From Ophiocordyceps camponoti-saundersi (nom. inval.) (Eukaryota > Ascomycota > Sordariomycetes > Hypocreales > Ophiocordycipitaceae): a stretch of 13,362 nt of DNA. The translations under genes and the position numbers were made by a program. This document shows positions 1-9,417 of the stretch, piece by piece (position 1 is the stretch's first letter; every line of letters starts with the position of its first letter). Location: the NCBI GenBank assembly GCA_003339415.1, contig PDHQ01000631.1:1-13362 (forward strand). The letters are read 5' to 3'. The notes beneath the pieces were generated by a model that was given only the letters and a program-made list of their open reading frames with translations, did not search any database and was not told the origin of the DNA.

Positions 1-63
<63 letters not shown>
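1..63. repeat. Poly-A tract (A63) at the window edge
   Basis: The first 63 bases are uninterrupted A, and the tract may continue outside the window. It could be the 3' tail of a + strand non-LTR retroelement lying to the left, or a simple homopolymer. Nothing inside the window decides between them. The next 180 bases are AT-rich with no readable frame or motif. Confidence 0.9.
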
Positions 64-65
<2 letters not shown>

Positions 66-304
66 TAAGAATAAAGGAAAATAGAGGTACGTACCGTTAT
101 ATAACTACGTAGATAATAATATAATAGCGTAGAATAAAAAAACTTATCGAGTATAAATTTCGCGTTACTATTTTTTTTTTTTTCTTTATTTTCTCGTAAA
201 ATTTAATACGAGAACTATTTAATAAAAACGCTAACTACTAACTAAGAAAAAAAATAAAGGAGAATTCGATATTAGGATTAGAGATATTAGCGGCTATATT
301 ATAA

Positions 305-2803
305 GCGATAAACTTCTTCGGGGGGGTAACGCTAGAGGCTAGATTCTTACCTCTTATCTTAGGATATTTAATAAGTACGTAATCGGATTTATTAGGCATA
401 AGTAGTATTTTTAAGAAGGCAGAGAAAACGATTCCTACGTTATTATAATTTAAGTAGCTAAGCTAATTTAAGCTATAGCTATAATAGCTAAATTAATATA
501 AGCTATTACTAGATATACGCGAGGAAAAGAAGGTTAAAATATTAAACGGAGTAAAACCGTTTACTAATATCGTAAACTAGTAAATATACTATATAAACCT
601 ATTCGAGTTTCTAAAAGACGCTAAGCGGTAAAACTAATACTTATTATTTAGCTTATAGGTATTAATAAGGATTTTATAAAAAGGGCTTACGAATACTATA
701 TATCTTACGGATAACGCGCTAAAAATAATAGCTAAGTATAGTAATAAGCACGATAATAGGATATTTCGAGGAAAAGTAAGATTCTCTGCTTATAGCTTTA
801 AAAAGCGGCTCGGCGAGCATAAGCTTATCGGCAAACTAGTTAACTTTAAAGCGAAATTAAATAACGGGGGATATTATTAGGGTAGTTTTTTATAAGACTA
901 GGGAATATAAATACTTATACTATTTAACCTATAAAAAGAGGGGAGGGAGGAAAGGGCAAAATATATAATAGGGGCATAAAAAGAGATCCTATACTTATAG
1001 GGAAAGGGAGTAGCGTTTAACTACGTTGTTATGCTATATACGAAATAAAAGGAAAAATAGGAATACGGCTACCTTTTAATAATAATATTCTAGTACTAAA
1101 GTAAGGGATTTATTAAATATAAGCTAGACCGCGTTATTAAAATCGCCGGTATTAATATTTCGAGGATAATATAGTACGAAGAGGTAAGACGGTTAATACC
1201 TAAGCTAAGACTCCTTATACGAGATTAAGTTATACTAAAAGCGGGAGAGAAGCTAATATATATAAGCGCAATCGATATAGTTATATTAAGCTTATATAAG
1301 ATAGCGGCTAATAAACTTAGTATTATAAGTTTAGAAAGATAAGGGGATATAAAGTACCCTTTTAAGGCTAGAGGATAGAGAATAGATAAAGGTTATAATA
1401 AGAGTAAGGAACTAATAATAATAGAAAAGATATGCTTATTCTATATACCGCCCTTATACTAGGTATTCGAGATAGATAAACTATTTACGCGTGCGTAAAT
1501 AGAAAGCGATAAAGCGGGACTAGGTAATTACTAAAAACTAAATAAAGGAGGCGAAATAATATAAAGTAAAGAATATAGTATAGATATATAGTAAGAGGAG
1601 ATAGATAACGCGGGAAAAGATACCGGAGGAATAATATCTTTTATAGCTAGCTTTATAAATAAAGTTCTTATAAGTTTAGTAAGAAGCGAAGATAAGGTAA
1701 GAGGAAATAAGGAGGTCCGGTACTATCTTTAAGCTAATATTTCCCTTTTTTTATAGGGAGAAGCGGAAAGGGAAAGCGTTAAAAAAGAGAGAGAGGGGAT
1801 AGTAATAAGTATATCTTATAAAGGAGGAGTATAAAATACCGTACTAGGGGATATAGTAGAGAGAATAGGAGAGCTAAATATATCGGAAATATCGGGTATA
1901 TAAGATAAGCGTAACGAAAATCTAAAGGAAATAAGAGAGGAGAGGGAGCGGAAAGAAAAGGACGCGCGGAATAATAAAATAGAGGAGAAAGAGAAAGGTA
2001 ATAGTTTAAGTAAAATAGTACTAATAGGGAGCGCGGTAGAGGATACGGAGGATACGCGTAAAGCTATACCGTAAAAGAGAGATTCGTAATAGGCTAATAA
2101 AGCTAAAAACGAAACCTACGCTATATTATCGACGGTAAGTCTACGAAAGCGAAAAAGGAGGCTAGCTTACTATATTATAAAAACTAAGAGGAAGAGGAAA
2201 AGTACGAAGACTAAGAGGAAGAGGAAAAAGGTACTTAGTTTAAAATAACCGAGATAATATAAAATAGAAGCTACGAATACGGAGGAAAATATAAATAAGG
2301 AAGAGGCGGTAAAGGCGGCAAATAAGATATCGGAATTTAAGGTATCGGGAATTAAGATATATACGAACTACGAGGACTAGACGGAGAAATACCGTGCGGA
2401 AGGAAAAAATATCTCGAGACTCGGCGAGGCTAAATTAAGTATAGTAGAGAGCGGAAGGAAGATCTATATAGAGAACGGGCATAGGCGGGATATAGTGCCG
2501 GAGTATATAGGAATAGGTATATTTATCTCGGCCTAACCGCCGGGTTTAATAGTAAGTAACGCGTAGAGGTAAATTAATATCGCGGTTAAAAGGTATTTAA
2601 AATAAGGGCTATTAGAGAGAAAAGGTAAAGCGGGGACGAGAGAGGAGTATAAAATAGTAAGAGATAGGAAAAGGTAGAATATAGGGAATACTAAGTTAAG
2701 TAATAGGGGGATATTAAGTTAGTAAAGATAATTATAAGGGAAGTATATTAAGTAATATAAAAAAAATATTCGGTTCCGATCTAGCGAGAGTAAGTATTTA
2801 TAA
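305..2803 (+). pseudogene. RIP-decayed long ORF, unidentified, with a basic Lys/Arg segment
   Basis: One frame (codons starting at positions that leave remainder 2 on division by 3) reads as protein-like for about 830 codons, with some 50 in-frame stops, all TAA or TAG. Stop-free runs are long: 680-877 (66 codons), 1904-2071 (56), 2093-2245 (51), 2381-2533 (51), 1595-1729 (45). In two stretches compared by hand the other frames had two or more times as many stops. Segments in order: a Gln-rich start if stops are read as Gln (about 440-500); a stretch containing FSAYSFKKRLGEHKLIGKL (782-838); a region with DIKYPFKARG (1346-1375) and FYIPPLY (1439-1459); an Arg/Glu/Lys-rich coiled-coil-like segment (1904-2000); a doubled basic peptide TKRKRKSTK/TKRKRKK (2183-2230) resembling a nuclear localisation signal; and a tail with ENGHRRDIVPEYIGIGIF (2471-2524). 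No ATG start survives. Before about 330 the open frame is a different one, so a frameshift at the G7 run (320-326) is possible. I recognise no family; a mobile-element protein is an inference. Confidence 0.6.
2183..2236 (+). repeat. 27-bp in-frame tandem duplication (basic peptide)
   Basis: ACTAAGAGGAAGAGGAAAA occurs at 2183 and again at 2210, exactly 27 bp (nine codons) apart. In the frame of the surrounding relic it encodes TKRKRKSTK followed by TKRKRKKVL. A period of a whole number of codons that preserves a Lys/Arg-rich peptide fits expansion inside a gene while it was still coding. It contains no CpA or TpG, so RIP had little to act on here. Confidence 0.75.
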
Positions 2804-2854
2804 AAAAAAGGGAGAGAGAGAAAGGATATTTTTTTTTTCTTATAAATTTATTAA
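2804..2854. other. Purine run then T-tract between two relic frames
   Basis: A purine run (about 2802-2826) is followed by T-rich sequence (2829-2840) between the end of the first relic frame and the next one. This could be old 3' untranslated or spacer sequence. No terminator or polyadenylation signal can be argued for in DNA this AT-rich. Confidence 0.3.
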
Positions 2855-3640
2855 ATAGTATATAATTCCTATTTACTCTTACCGCTATCGCTCCGTTAAA
2901 AGAAGAAATATCGTTATTTTATATATAGAGAATTACTATCTAGCCTATACTTACGCAAGCGAAAGTAAATAAACTTAGACTTCTATATCCCCCCTAGTAA
3001 AGTAATAAGACTTATACCTCCCTACCTTTTTAATTATCCTTAGTTAAGTTATAAGATAATAAAACTTAGATTTCCTTATCCTCTAATTCTTCCTTAGTTA
3101 AGTTATAAAGAGTTTTATATTTATGTATTTAGAAATATAGTAGTAGATTACGGGCGACCGCGAGAGGGTTTTTAATCTCTACTATTTTATTATTATTAGT
3201 TAGTATAAATCGTTATTTTACGATATAAGCGGGGTAATTATATATTTAATACGCTCCGTAAGCGCTTAGACCTACTTAATAAAGTCGTAAACTTCTATTT
3301 TAATTATAGGAAGCGTATCGTAAACTTATTTTATTTAGTCTATAATATAGATAAGATAACGCCCTACGTATATATATCGGGCGTACTTAATATAGACGAC
3401 TTCTGCCTAAACTATAGTAAGCGTATAAATAAACTACTATATCTAATCTATAATATAAATAGAACGACGGCGGAGGTCCGCGGATTAGGCATATAACTCG
3501 TTAAAGATTTATTTTCGAAAATCGATAATTTAAAAAGATATATTTTAATATTTTTTTTTATATATTCTTTATAACGGAGTAATACTAGCGGAATAAGATA
3601 CCTTTTCGAAATAAAACTTATAGGTAATAATAAGAGAGAG
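2855..3640 (+). pseudogene. Second decayed reading frame with few stops; coding strand uncertain
   Basis: On the + strand, in the same phase as the upstream relic, about 260 codons hold only about nine stops (2897, 2966, 3041, 3095, 3173, 3197, 3206, 3494, 3572). The stretch 3209-3493 (95 codons) has none, although another + frame across 3181-3460 has a stop roughly every five codons. The reading is rich in Leu, Tyr, Asn and basic residues and contains an 18-residue pseudo-repeat, FNYRKRIVNLFYLVYN against LNYSKRINKLLYLIYN. A - strand frame over the same bases also reads plausibly if its many stops are taken as Gln, and it contains an AT-hook-like KPSRGRP (about 3151-3171). Its stop density (30 in 209 codons) is close to background, so I favour the + strand, weakly. 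No family is recognised. There is no surviving start apart from a TATGTA context near 3123, which has no supporting evidence. Confidence 0.4.
3251..3466 (+). repeat. 108-bp tandem duplication (two diverged copies)
   Basis: 3251-3358 and 3359-3466 align end to end without a length change. The right-hand parts of the units are most alike: both contain ACTTCT, then AAGCGTAT, then a shared GTCTATAATATA/ATCTATAATATA segment at matching offsets. 108 bp is 36 codons, so the duplication keeps the frame. Some differences are not transitions, so the duplication is probably older than most of the RIP. Confidence 0.6.
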
Positions 3641-3667
3641 GGGGGGGGGGGCGAGGGGAGGGGGGGG
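3640..3667 (+). other. G-run cluster with G-quadruplex potential
   Basis: G12 (3640-3651), G4 (3655-3658) and G8 (3660-3667) are separated by loops of 1-3 bases. This satisfies the usual four-tract G-quadruplex pattern on the + strand. It is striking in DNA this AT-rich, but G-runs contain no TpG and so are naturally resistant to RIP. It lies exactly between two relic frames. Confidence 0.7.
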
Positions 3668-4320
3668 TTTATATATTAAGAAACGGAAACGTGAATCTAT
3701 TATAACTTAGCTAAATAAGTAAATAAAAAGATAATATAGTAAACTAATAACGTTATTATATAAACGGTAAAGAAAGACTAATAAAACGAAACCTAGAAGA
3801 ACGGCGTTTATTTCGTATTTTCTAAGGCGTAGTAGTATTATAGGGCTATAAATAGCTATTCGAATAGAGAAGAAAATAAGATCGGGATAGATTAAAGTTA
3901 GCTAATAAAGGCGTTTATATATTACGATAAATTAGATAAGATAAGATAGATAAAGCTAAGGAAAAAAAGTAAAATAAGGTAATAAAACTATTAGTTAGAT
4001 TAAATTATAAATAATATAATAGTTTAGAATTAGTAATTAATCGCTATACTCGATAATAGTAAAAAGGCGGGGGAGGGTAGTTTAATAAATACTTAAAATC
4101 TTATAAGGCAACGATTAATATAAATACTCGAATAAATAAGAGGTATACTATAGCGGTATAGAGTTCTTTAAAAGAGTATAATGCCTCTCCTTTATCTACC
4201 TATATATAATTATGCCTTCGTAATTATAGCTTTATCTTAAGGTATCTTTATCGTAAAGACCGATTTGCCTAGTAGGACCTATTTTCTAGATAAGTAAATT
4301 AATAAGATCCGAGGTTTAAC
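3667..4320 (+). pseudogene. Third RIP-decayed reading frame, unidentified
   Basis: The frame with codons starting at 3667, 3673 and so on reads as a basic, hydrophilic protein of about 215 residues, interrupted only by TAA and TAG. The clearest pieces are NGKERLIKRNLEERRLF (about 3763-3813), a stop-free 26-codon run at 4081-4158 (FNKYLKSYKATININTRINK and onward), SSLKEYNASPLSTYI (4162-4206) and LCLRNYSFILRYLYRKDRFA (4210-4269). The first ATG-like triplets here (4182, 4212) are internal. It runs into a TATA-like box and then the T-tract that opens copy A of the triple repeat, in the same direction. The downstream unit could be the 3' half of the same original gene, with the T-tract as intron or spacer, but I cannot show that. 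No known domain is recognised. Confidence 0.5.
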
Positions 4321-4323
4321 GGT

Positions 4324-4370
4324 TATATAAAGCCTTAATATCGAAGGATTTTTTTTCTTCTTTTCTTTTA
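4324..4370 (+). promoter_or_regulatory. Possible TATA box followed by a pyrimidine tract
   Basis: TATATAAAG (4324-4332) is followed about 17 bases later by a T/C tract (4349-4369). A similar order, TATATAAAG (9751-9759) then a T/C tract (9782-9805), occurs just after the left LTR-like repeat. TATA box plus pyrimidine-rich tract is a familiar fungal promoter and LTR layout. Such strings arise easily in RIP-mutated DNA, so this is weak. Confidence 0.2.
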
Positions 4371-4552
4371 TATATTAAATAAAGATACTTAAATAGTTAG
4401 AAGGGTAAATAAGCAGTATAAAGGGTTATATAGGAAAGCTCGTTACTAATCGCACTTAGTACTATTATAACTACTAAGCGTATCTATAATAATATATATA
4501 TAAAGCTTTAGCTAAATCTTAAAAATATAAGTAGTTACGCTCCTCTCTAGGG

Positions 4553-4975
4553 GCGGATATATATCGCGCGAGCGCCCTTTCGAAATAAGGGGTTAAGATA
4601 TAGCCGATAAAAGAGCGCGGCGAATCGGCGAGGTAAGAATAAGGTAATCTTTAAGAATAAATCTTTAATCTTATTTTCTTAATAATATATTAAGTAATAA
4701 TATCGTTACTTTTTATTCGTATAGTAATAATATAAGCAGGATATAAGAGGAGTACGGTCTTATCGGCTTATAAAGAGTAAGGAGTAGCTTTTATTATACT
4801 AAAAGAAGAGGGCGTATTACGGAAAGGTAGCCGTGCGGCGAGTAGGAGTTAAGAGAGTTAGTCTTAAAGTATAAAAGAATAAATTATCCGTAATTAACTA
4901 ATAAACGAGTCGTTTATAAAGATAAGAAAAGTATAATATAGGGCGATAATAAGATCTATAGCCTTTTTTTTTTTT
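4553..4975 (+). pseudogene. Decayed frame in copy A, homologous to those in B and C
   Basis: Read from 4553 the frame gives ADIYRASALSK, matching ADIYRVSAIFE of copy B and ADILYVSAIFK of copy C. Further on it contains KRSTVLSAYKE and KEEGVLRKGSRAASRS (4745-4849). The N-terminal motif TTKRIYNNI (about 4473) lies in a different phase, so an indel of one or two bases separates the two parts. Stops are all TAA/TAG and about twice as dense as in copy B. No family is recognised. Conservation of peptide motifs among three copies supports an originally coding unit. Confidence 0.5.
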
Positions 4976-5360
4976 CCTTTTAGGAAAAATAAATATAAGT
5001 AAGAGAAAACGTAAAGAGAATATAAAATATTAAATAAGGTAAAAAATATAAAATAAAAAGAAAAGAAAATAAAATACCTAGCTTATTTATAGAAAGGATA
5101 AAATATAAGGAGAAAGAGATAGTAAAAGAGAGAAAAACGTAATATATACTAATATAAGGGCGTTCGTTAGTGCGAGTATATATACGTATATTAGTAAGTA
5201 CGTTAAGGAAAGGAAGAGAAGGAGAGAGAGAAGGAATAAATAGGGGGAAGTAAAATAGAGCTAGGAAAAAATACCTATTTACTTATATAATTACCGTAAG
5301 CGAGAGAATAACGGGTACGCGAAAGGATAAGGAGAATAGCGAGGGAGCGAGGAGAGTAGC

Positions 5361-5383
5361 GGGGGGGAGAGAGGGCGAGAGGG
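5361..5383 (+). other. Second G-quadruplex-capable stretch
   Basis: G7 (5361-5367), GGG (5373-5375) and GGG (5381-5383) with five-base AGAGA/CGAGA loops fit the four-tract pattern. It sits in a purine- and CGAG-rich pocket (about 5330-5405) at the end of copy A that is absent from copies B and C, where the matching bases are more A/T. Confidence 0.55.
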
Positions 5384-5410
5384 CGAGAGAGAAAACGAGG
5401 CCGAGCTACT

Positions 5411-5944
5411 AGATTTTTTTTTTTTTCGGGGTTTTAATTAAGGGCCTTAGCCGGGGCAAATTAAGTAAAAGAGCAAATAAAAGATAGGCTTTATTTTTTT
5501 TTAGAATAGGTTTTAAAATATATAAATATATATAGAAAATAAAATTAGAATAAAAAGGTAAGGTATAAGGCGCGGTATATAAGTAGATATATAATATATA
5601 AACGTATATAGTTTACTTATATAAATATTATAAGGAGCGAGACGTAGAAGGAAGGCTAGATATATAAAAATAGCGTTTATAATAATAACGGTAGCTATAT
5701 AGTTAAAATATAAGAGGTAGAGAAGTATAGTAAAGACTATATATAAAAAGGAAAATATAGTAATATAATAAAGGCAAATAGGAAAATATAAATATAATAT
5801 TATTAGTATTAGAATAAGTATAATAACTAAAGTAAGTTATATTTAACCTTAACCTTATTTATAGTGTCTACTATAATTTATTTTTTAAAAGGAGAGTAAT
5901 TAAAAAAAGGAAAAAAAAAAGAAAAGAGAGAGAGAGAGAGAGGG
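5411..5944. other. Extra 0.53-kb segment between copies A and B
   Basis: This accounts for the longer A-to-B spacing (about 1,594 bp against 1,158 bp for B to C). It starts at a T-tract (5413-5426), includes a G/C-richer patch around 5427-5457, and ends in a GA repeat (about 5925-5943) directly before the T-tract of copy B. I see no low-stop frame and no terminal inverted repeat. It may be an insertion, or a part of the unit that B lacks. Confidence 0.45.
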
Positions 5945-7102
5945 GAATTTTTTTTTTTTCTTCGTATTATTATATTAATATCTATATATAGCTATAAAAA
6001 TAAGAATAAATAAGAAAATTAATATAAGAAAGGTTTCTACTAATTATAATTTATATTATTATTACTACTAAGCGTATTTATAATAAAATAGGAAATAAGT
6101 ATAGTTAAGTTTTAAAAATATATATAGCTATACTATTATTAGAAGCGGATATATATCGCGTAAGCGCTATATTCGAAATAAGGCGTTTAGATATATTTAA
6201 CGAAAAGAGATAATAAATAGATAAGGTAGCTATAGCTATAATCCTTAACTAGGGATCCTTGCGATATAGTAAGTATAGTATAGAAGAAACTTATAAATTA
6301 TATAATTTTAGTAATTTAGATCCTTATACTATTATCGCCTTTAAAGCGTAAAGTAATAGGGTAAGTAGGTTAAAAAAGGAGTGCTATTTCGTTAGCTTAT
6401 AGAAAATTAGGAAAGGTGTTTTTTTATTCGGAAAGAAAAGGGCGTTTAATAGCAAAATAATACCGCCGCTAATAGTAATTAAAAGGAACGGTTCTAAAAG
6501 GTAAAATAATAAGATAATTACTATTTTATAGGTAGAAGAGTTTTTTAATAAGTTTAAGTAAAGTAAGATATAAGGTAATAATAAAATCTATAGCCCTTTA
6601 TTAGAAATAATTAGCTTAAATAGAAAGAAATAAAAAGAGAGGATAATTTTTTATATAAAAAGTAAGGTATAAAATATAAGGAAAAAAAATATACTTATTT
6701 TTTATATAAGCTATAAATAGTTAAAAAGAGAAGATAATAAAAAAGATAGAAATATTTTATATATCGATTTAGATATATATACGCTAGTAAGCGAGTAAGT
6801 AAGTATTTATATATATATATATATATATACGAGTAAAGAGAAATATAGAGGAGCTAGGAAAATAAACGCCTATTTACTAAAATAACTACTATCGGTAAGA
6901 TAATAAGTAAGGGCGTAAGATAGCGAGGACTTAACCGAGGCTAGGTAAAATATATAAGGGTTTATAGATATATACGGTATATTAAAAGGAGTAAGAGAGT
7001 TAATAAGGAGATATACTAAAAAGGAAAGAGGATAAGGTTTTTAGCTATTAAAGATAGTTTCTTTAAGTATAAGGGGGTAAGCTATAAAGTAAATAATAAA
7101 AA
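5945..7102 (+). repeat. Triple-repeat unit, copy B
   Basis: Starts GAATTTTTTTTTTTTC and runs to the matching T-tract of copy C, 1,158 bp away. It is colinear with C throughout: CTACTAAGCG at 6065 against TTACTAAGCG at 7223, and GAGCTAGG at 6851 against GAGCTAAG at 8004. It is intermediate in G/C retention between A and C. It contains an AT run (about 6808-6829) at the place where copies A and C also have TATA-rich sequence next to a CGTA/CGAG motif. Confidence 0.8.
6061..6669 (+). pseudogene. Best-preserved decayed frame of the triple repeat (copy B)
   Basis: About 200 codons hold only 11 stops, all TAA/TAG. In order: ITTKRIYNKIGNKYS (6061-6105), YIAILLLEADIYRVSAIFEI (6121-6180), a segment with GSLRYSKYSIEETYKLYNFS (6253-6312), NLDPYTIIAFKA (6313-6348), SRLKKECYFVSL (6364-6399) and a basic stretch IRKGVFLFGKKRAF (6406-6447). 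Copy C carries the same order in the same phase, including stop positions (6211/6214 against 7369/7372) that would be paired Gln codons in the ancestor. The product would be a small, basic, probably soluble protein; no signal peptide or membrane segment is evident. Family unknown. No ATG start remains, so the N-terminus is undefined. Confidence 0.6.
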
Positions 7103-8240
7103 GAATTTTTTTTTTTCTTTTTTTTTTTTTTTAGTAATTAATTAAGTTATATAAGGGTAAATAATAAATATAAAAGTTTATATAAGAAAGATTATTACCG
7201 ATTATAGTTAGTAGTATTATTATTACTAAGCGTATTTATAATAATATAGGAGATAAATATAGTAAAATCGCGAAAATATATATAGCTACGCTATTATTAA
7301 AAGCAGATATACTTTACGTAAGCGCTATTTTTAAAATAAAGCGTTTAGAAATAACTTAAAAAAAAGCGTAATAAATAAAAAAAGTAGCTATAAGTATAAT
7401 TTTTAGCTCGTAATCCTTATAATATTATAAGAATAGCGCGGAAGAAACTTTTAGATTATATAATCTTAATAATTTAGATTTTTATAATAAAGTTATAGTT
7501 TAAGATTATATTAACTTCTTAAGTAAAATATAAAAGAAGTATAATCTTATTAGCTTATAAAGTATTAGGAAAAGCCTTTATTATACTAAAAAAAAAAAGC
7601 GAATTATAATAATATAATATTACTATTAGTAAAAGTTAAAAAGTTTAGTCCTAAAAGGTAAAATAATCTTATCGTAATTAGGGGCGAAATAATTTCTTTT
7701 AATAGGGCTAAGGAGAGTATTATATATAATATAAAAAAGATCTATTACTTTTTAGTAAAAAATATTAGCCTAAGCGAGAAAAAATAGTAGCGGGGGATAA
7801 AATATTATATAAAAGGAAGGTAAAAATAGAGGGTAAGAGTAAGATAAAAATATAATACTTAGTTTATTTATAAAAACGGCGAAAAGATAAGAAGATATAA
7901 TAATATATATTAATATAGATATATATATACGAGGGCGTAAGTATATATATATATAAAAATAAAAAGGTAAGGGAGAGAGAGTATAAGAGAATATAAAGCT
8001 AAGGAGCTAAGATAAAAAGCTTATATTTACTTAAATAATTAAAAATTATAAAAGAAAAGATATACGTAAAATAGTAAGGAGTTAAGTAATATTAAGATAA
8101 TAAGCGTAGTAAGGGATATATTAAAAAGATAGGGAGAAAATATATAAGTAAGGAAAGATAATAAAGTTTAACTAAGAGAAGATAAGATTTAAGCGTAGTA
8201 TAATAAGCTAGTTAAAAAATATATATAAAGAGGATATAAG
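7103..8240 (+). repeat. Triple-repeat unit, copy C (most mutated)
   Basis: Starts GAATTTTTTTTTTTTC and ends just before another T-tract (8242-8252), which may mark a fourth, unrecognisable copy or the unit boundary. It is colinear with B. It has lost C/G at sites kept by A and B: TTTAAAATAAAG here (7329-7340) against TTCGAAATAAGG in both others. So C has been mutated at CpG and GpG sites as well as CpA. Confidence 0.8.
7201..7680 (+). pseudogene. Decayed frame in copy C
   Basis: Same phase and order of motifs as copy B: ITKRIYNNIGDKYSKIAKI (7222-7278), ATLLLKADILYVSAIFKIKR (7288-7347), EETFRLYNLNNLDF (7444-7485) and ISLxSIRK (7549-7572, where x is a stop aligned with the stop at 6400 in copy B). 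There are about 12 stops in 160 codons, more than in B. After about 7580 the frame turns into Lys- and Ile-rich low complexity. It is informative mainly as a comparison with B: differences are mostly G to A or C to T, and peptide motifs survive better than the DNA around them. Confidence 0.5.
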
Positions 8241-9417
8241 TATTTTTTTTTTCTATATAAATATATAAAAAGGTAAAATATAAGAATAAGGGGCTATTTT
8301 AATTAAACGCTTATAAATAGATAAATATTATTTAATAAATTTAAAAAGTAAAAGATAATAAGGATATAAAAATATAAATATTTTCTTTTTCGCTATAAGT
8401 TTTAAGATAAGATTACGGTATAAGATATTTTTAATAGCTTTAAAAATAAGTTTAAGGGCTAAATACTAATTTTATAATACTTATCTAAAAGGTAACGTTA
8501 AGATATATTATATATATTAATTATAGCTACTATTATAATATTATATAATTATTTTTTTTTTTATAATATCGATTTATAAAGGCCTTAAAGCTTAAGAAGT
8601 AAAATAAACTATTTAGTATTATTATATTTAGGTATTTCGTAAGGGAAAAAAGATACCTTAGGAAAGCTTAGTAAATACCTAAGTAAGGTACCTTATTAAG
8701 TAACTATATTATTTAAATAATAAAAGTAGGGATCTCTAGCTATAAGGGGATAAGCTAAATAATAATTCCTTATATAAAAGGGGATAAGAAGTTAATTTTT
8801 AAAATAATAAAAAAAAAAAAGATACTTTAAAATAAAACTATTTAATCTAAAGCTAAATATTTTAAAAATAATATTAAAATTAGTAATTCGTTATAAAAAA
8901 GTAAAGTATAAAAGTAAGGCTTTAATCTTATTTAATAAAGTTTTTACTATTATAATTTGCGACGCTAATTTCCTTATCTTTAAAAGGAAAGTAAATTATA
9001 TAAATACTTAGTAATAGCTAATATACCGCTTTAGCCGCCTTTATAATATAAATTTAGAGAAGATTTTAAAAGGCGAGGAAGACTAGGATATTATTTAATT
9101 AAGATATACGTATATTATTAAAAGGCTTACCTTTTAGTTTAGCGTTTATTTTCTTTAAGTATTACTATTATAGCTGCTAAAAGATAGCTTTAGGACCGGG
9201 ATAGTAAGTACGTTTATTAAAATAAGAGGAAATATATTATAATATAAAAAGTATAAGATTTAAGGTATAGCGCTTAGAATATCTATATATTAAGTATATT
9301 ATATATAAATATATATATAGCTTAATTATAAGGCGAGTTAAGAAGATATATTTTATATAAAGGCTTCTAAAAGTATATAGCTAAGATATAAAGTTAAAAT
9401 AAAGTAGTAAAATATAA
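8241..9417. other. AT-rich region with no supported gene
   Basis: Opens with a T-tract (8242-8252). I looked for reverse transcriptase, RNase H and integrase signatures on the + strand and found none that survive codon-by-codon checking. Only two CpA/TpG sites remain (8958, 9175). It ends in AAGGGGGG directly before the left LTR-like repeat. The same string shape precedes the right copy, so the end of this segment may be the 3' part of another decayed element sharing the repeat. Confidence 0.4.

Larger units (their letters stand above)
4346..5410 (+). repeat. Triple-repeat unit, copy A (least mutated)
   Basis: This is the first of three colinear, same-direction copies. It begins GGATTTTTTTTCTTC, matching GAATTTTTTTTTTTTC of copies B and C. 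Landmarks shared with B at a constant offset of 1,593-1,599 bp are CTACTAAGCG (4471), GCGGATATATATCGCG (4553), ATAATAAGATCTATAGCC (about 4947) and GAGCTAGG (5258). This copy keeps the most G/C, for example GCGCGAGCGCCC where B has GCGTAAGCGCTA. The 3' end (5200-5410) is rich in purines and in CGAG, with a stretch reading as Arg/Glu-rich peptide, and ends at another T-tract (5413-5426). Confidence 0.75.

Noticed and set aside
1..63. LINE 3' tail proving a non-LTR retrotransposon upstream
   Set aside because: The element itself would lie outside the window, and simple A-tracts are common in this DNA.
2855..3530. A - strand gene with an AT-hook
   Set aside because: Not discarded completely, but its stop density (30 in 209 codons) is near background, while the + frame has seven over the same bases. 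Kept as an alternative rather than a separate gene.
6808..6829. TA repeat in copy B as a replication origin or promoter
   Set aside because: Alternating TA runs of this size recur at several places (9425, 12058, 13106) and carry no associated motif.
8340..8820. Reading resembling the end of Ty3/gypsy RNase H, with spacing like SxDLxxxGDxxL
   Set aside because: The neighbouring codons cannot be derived from the expected Thr-Arg-Arg and Asp codons by transitions alone, and the catalytic region upstream has no match. Spacing similarity alone is not enough.
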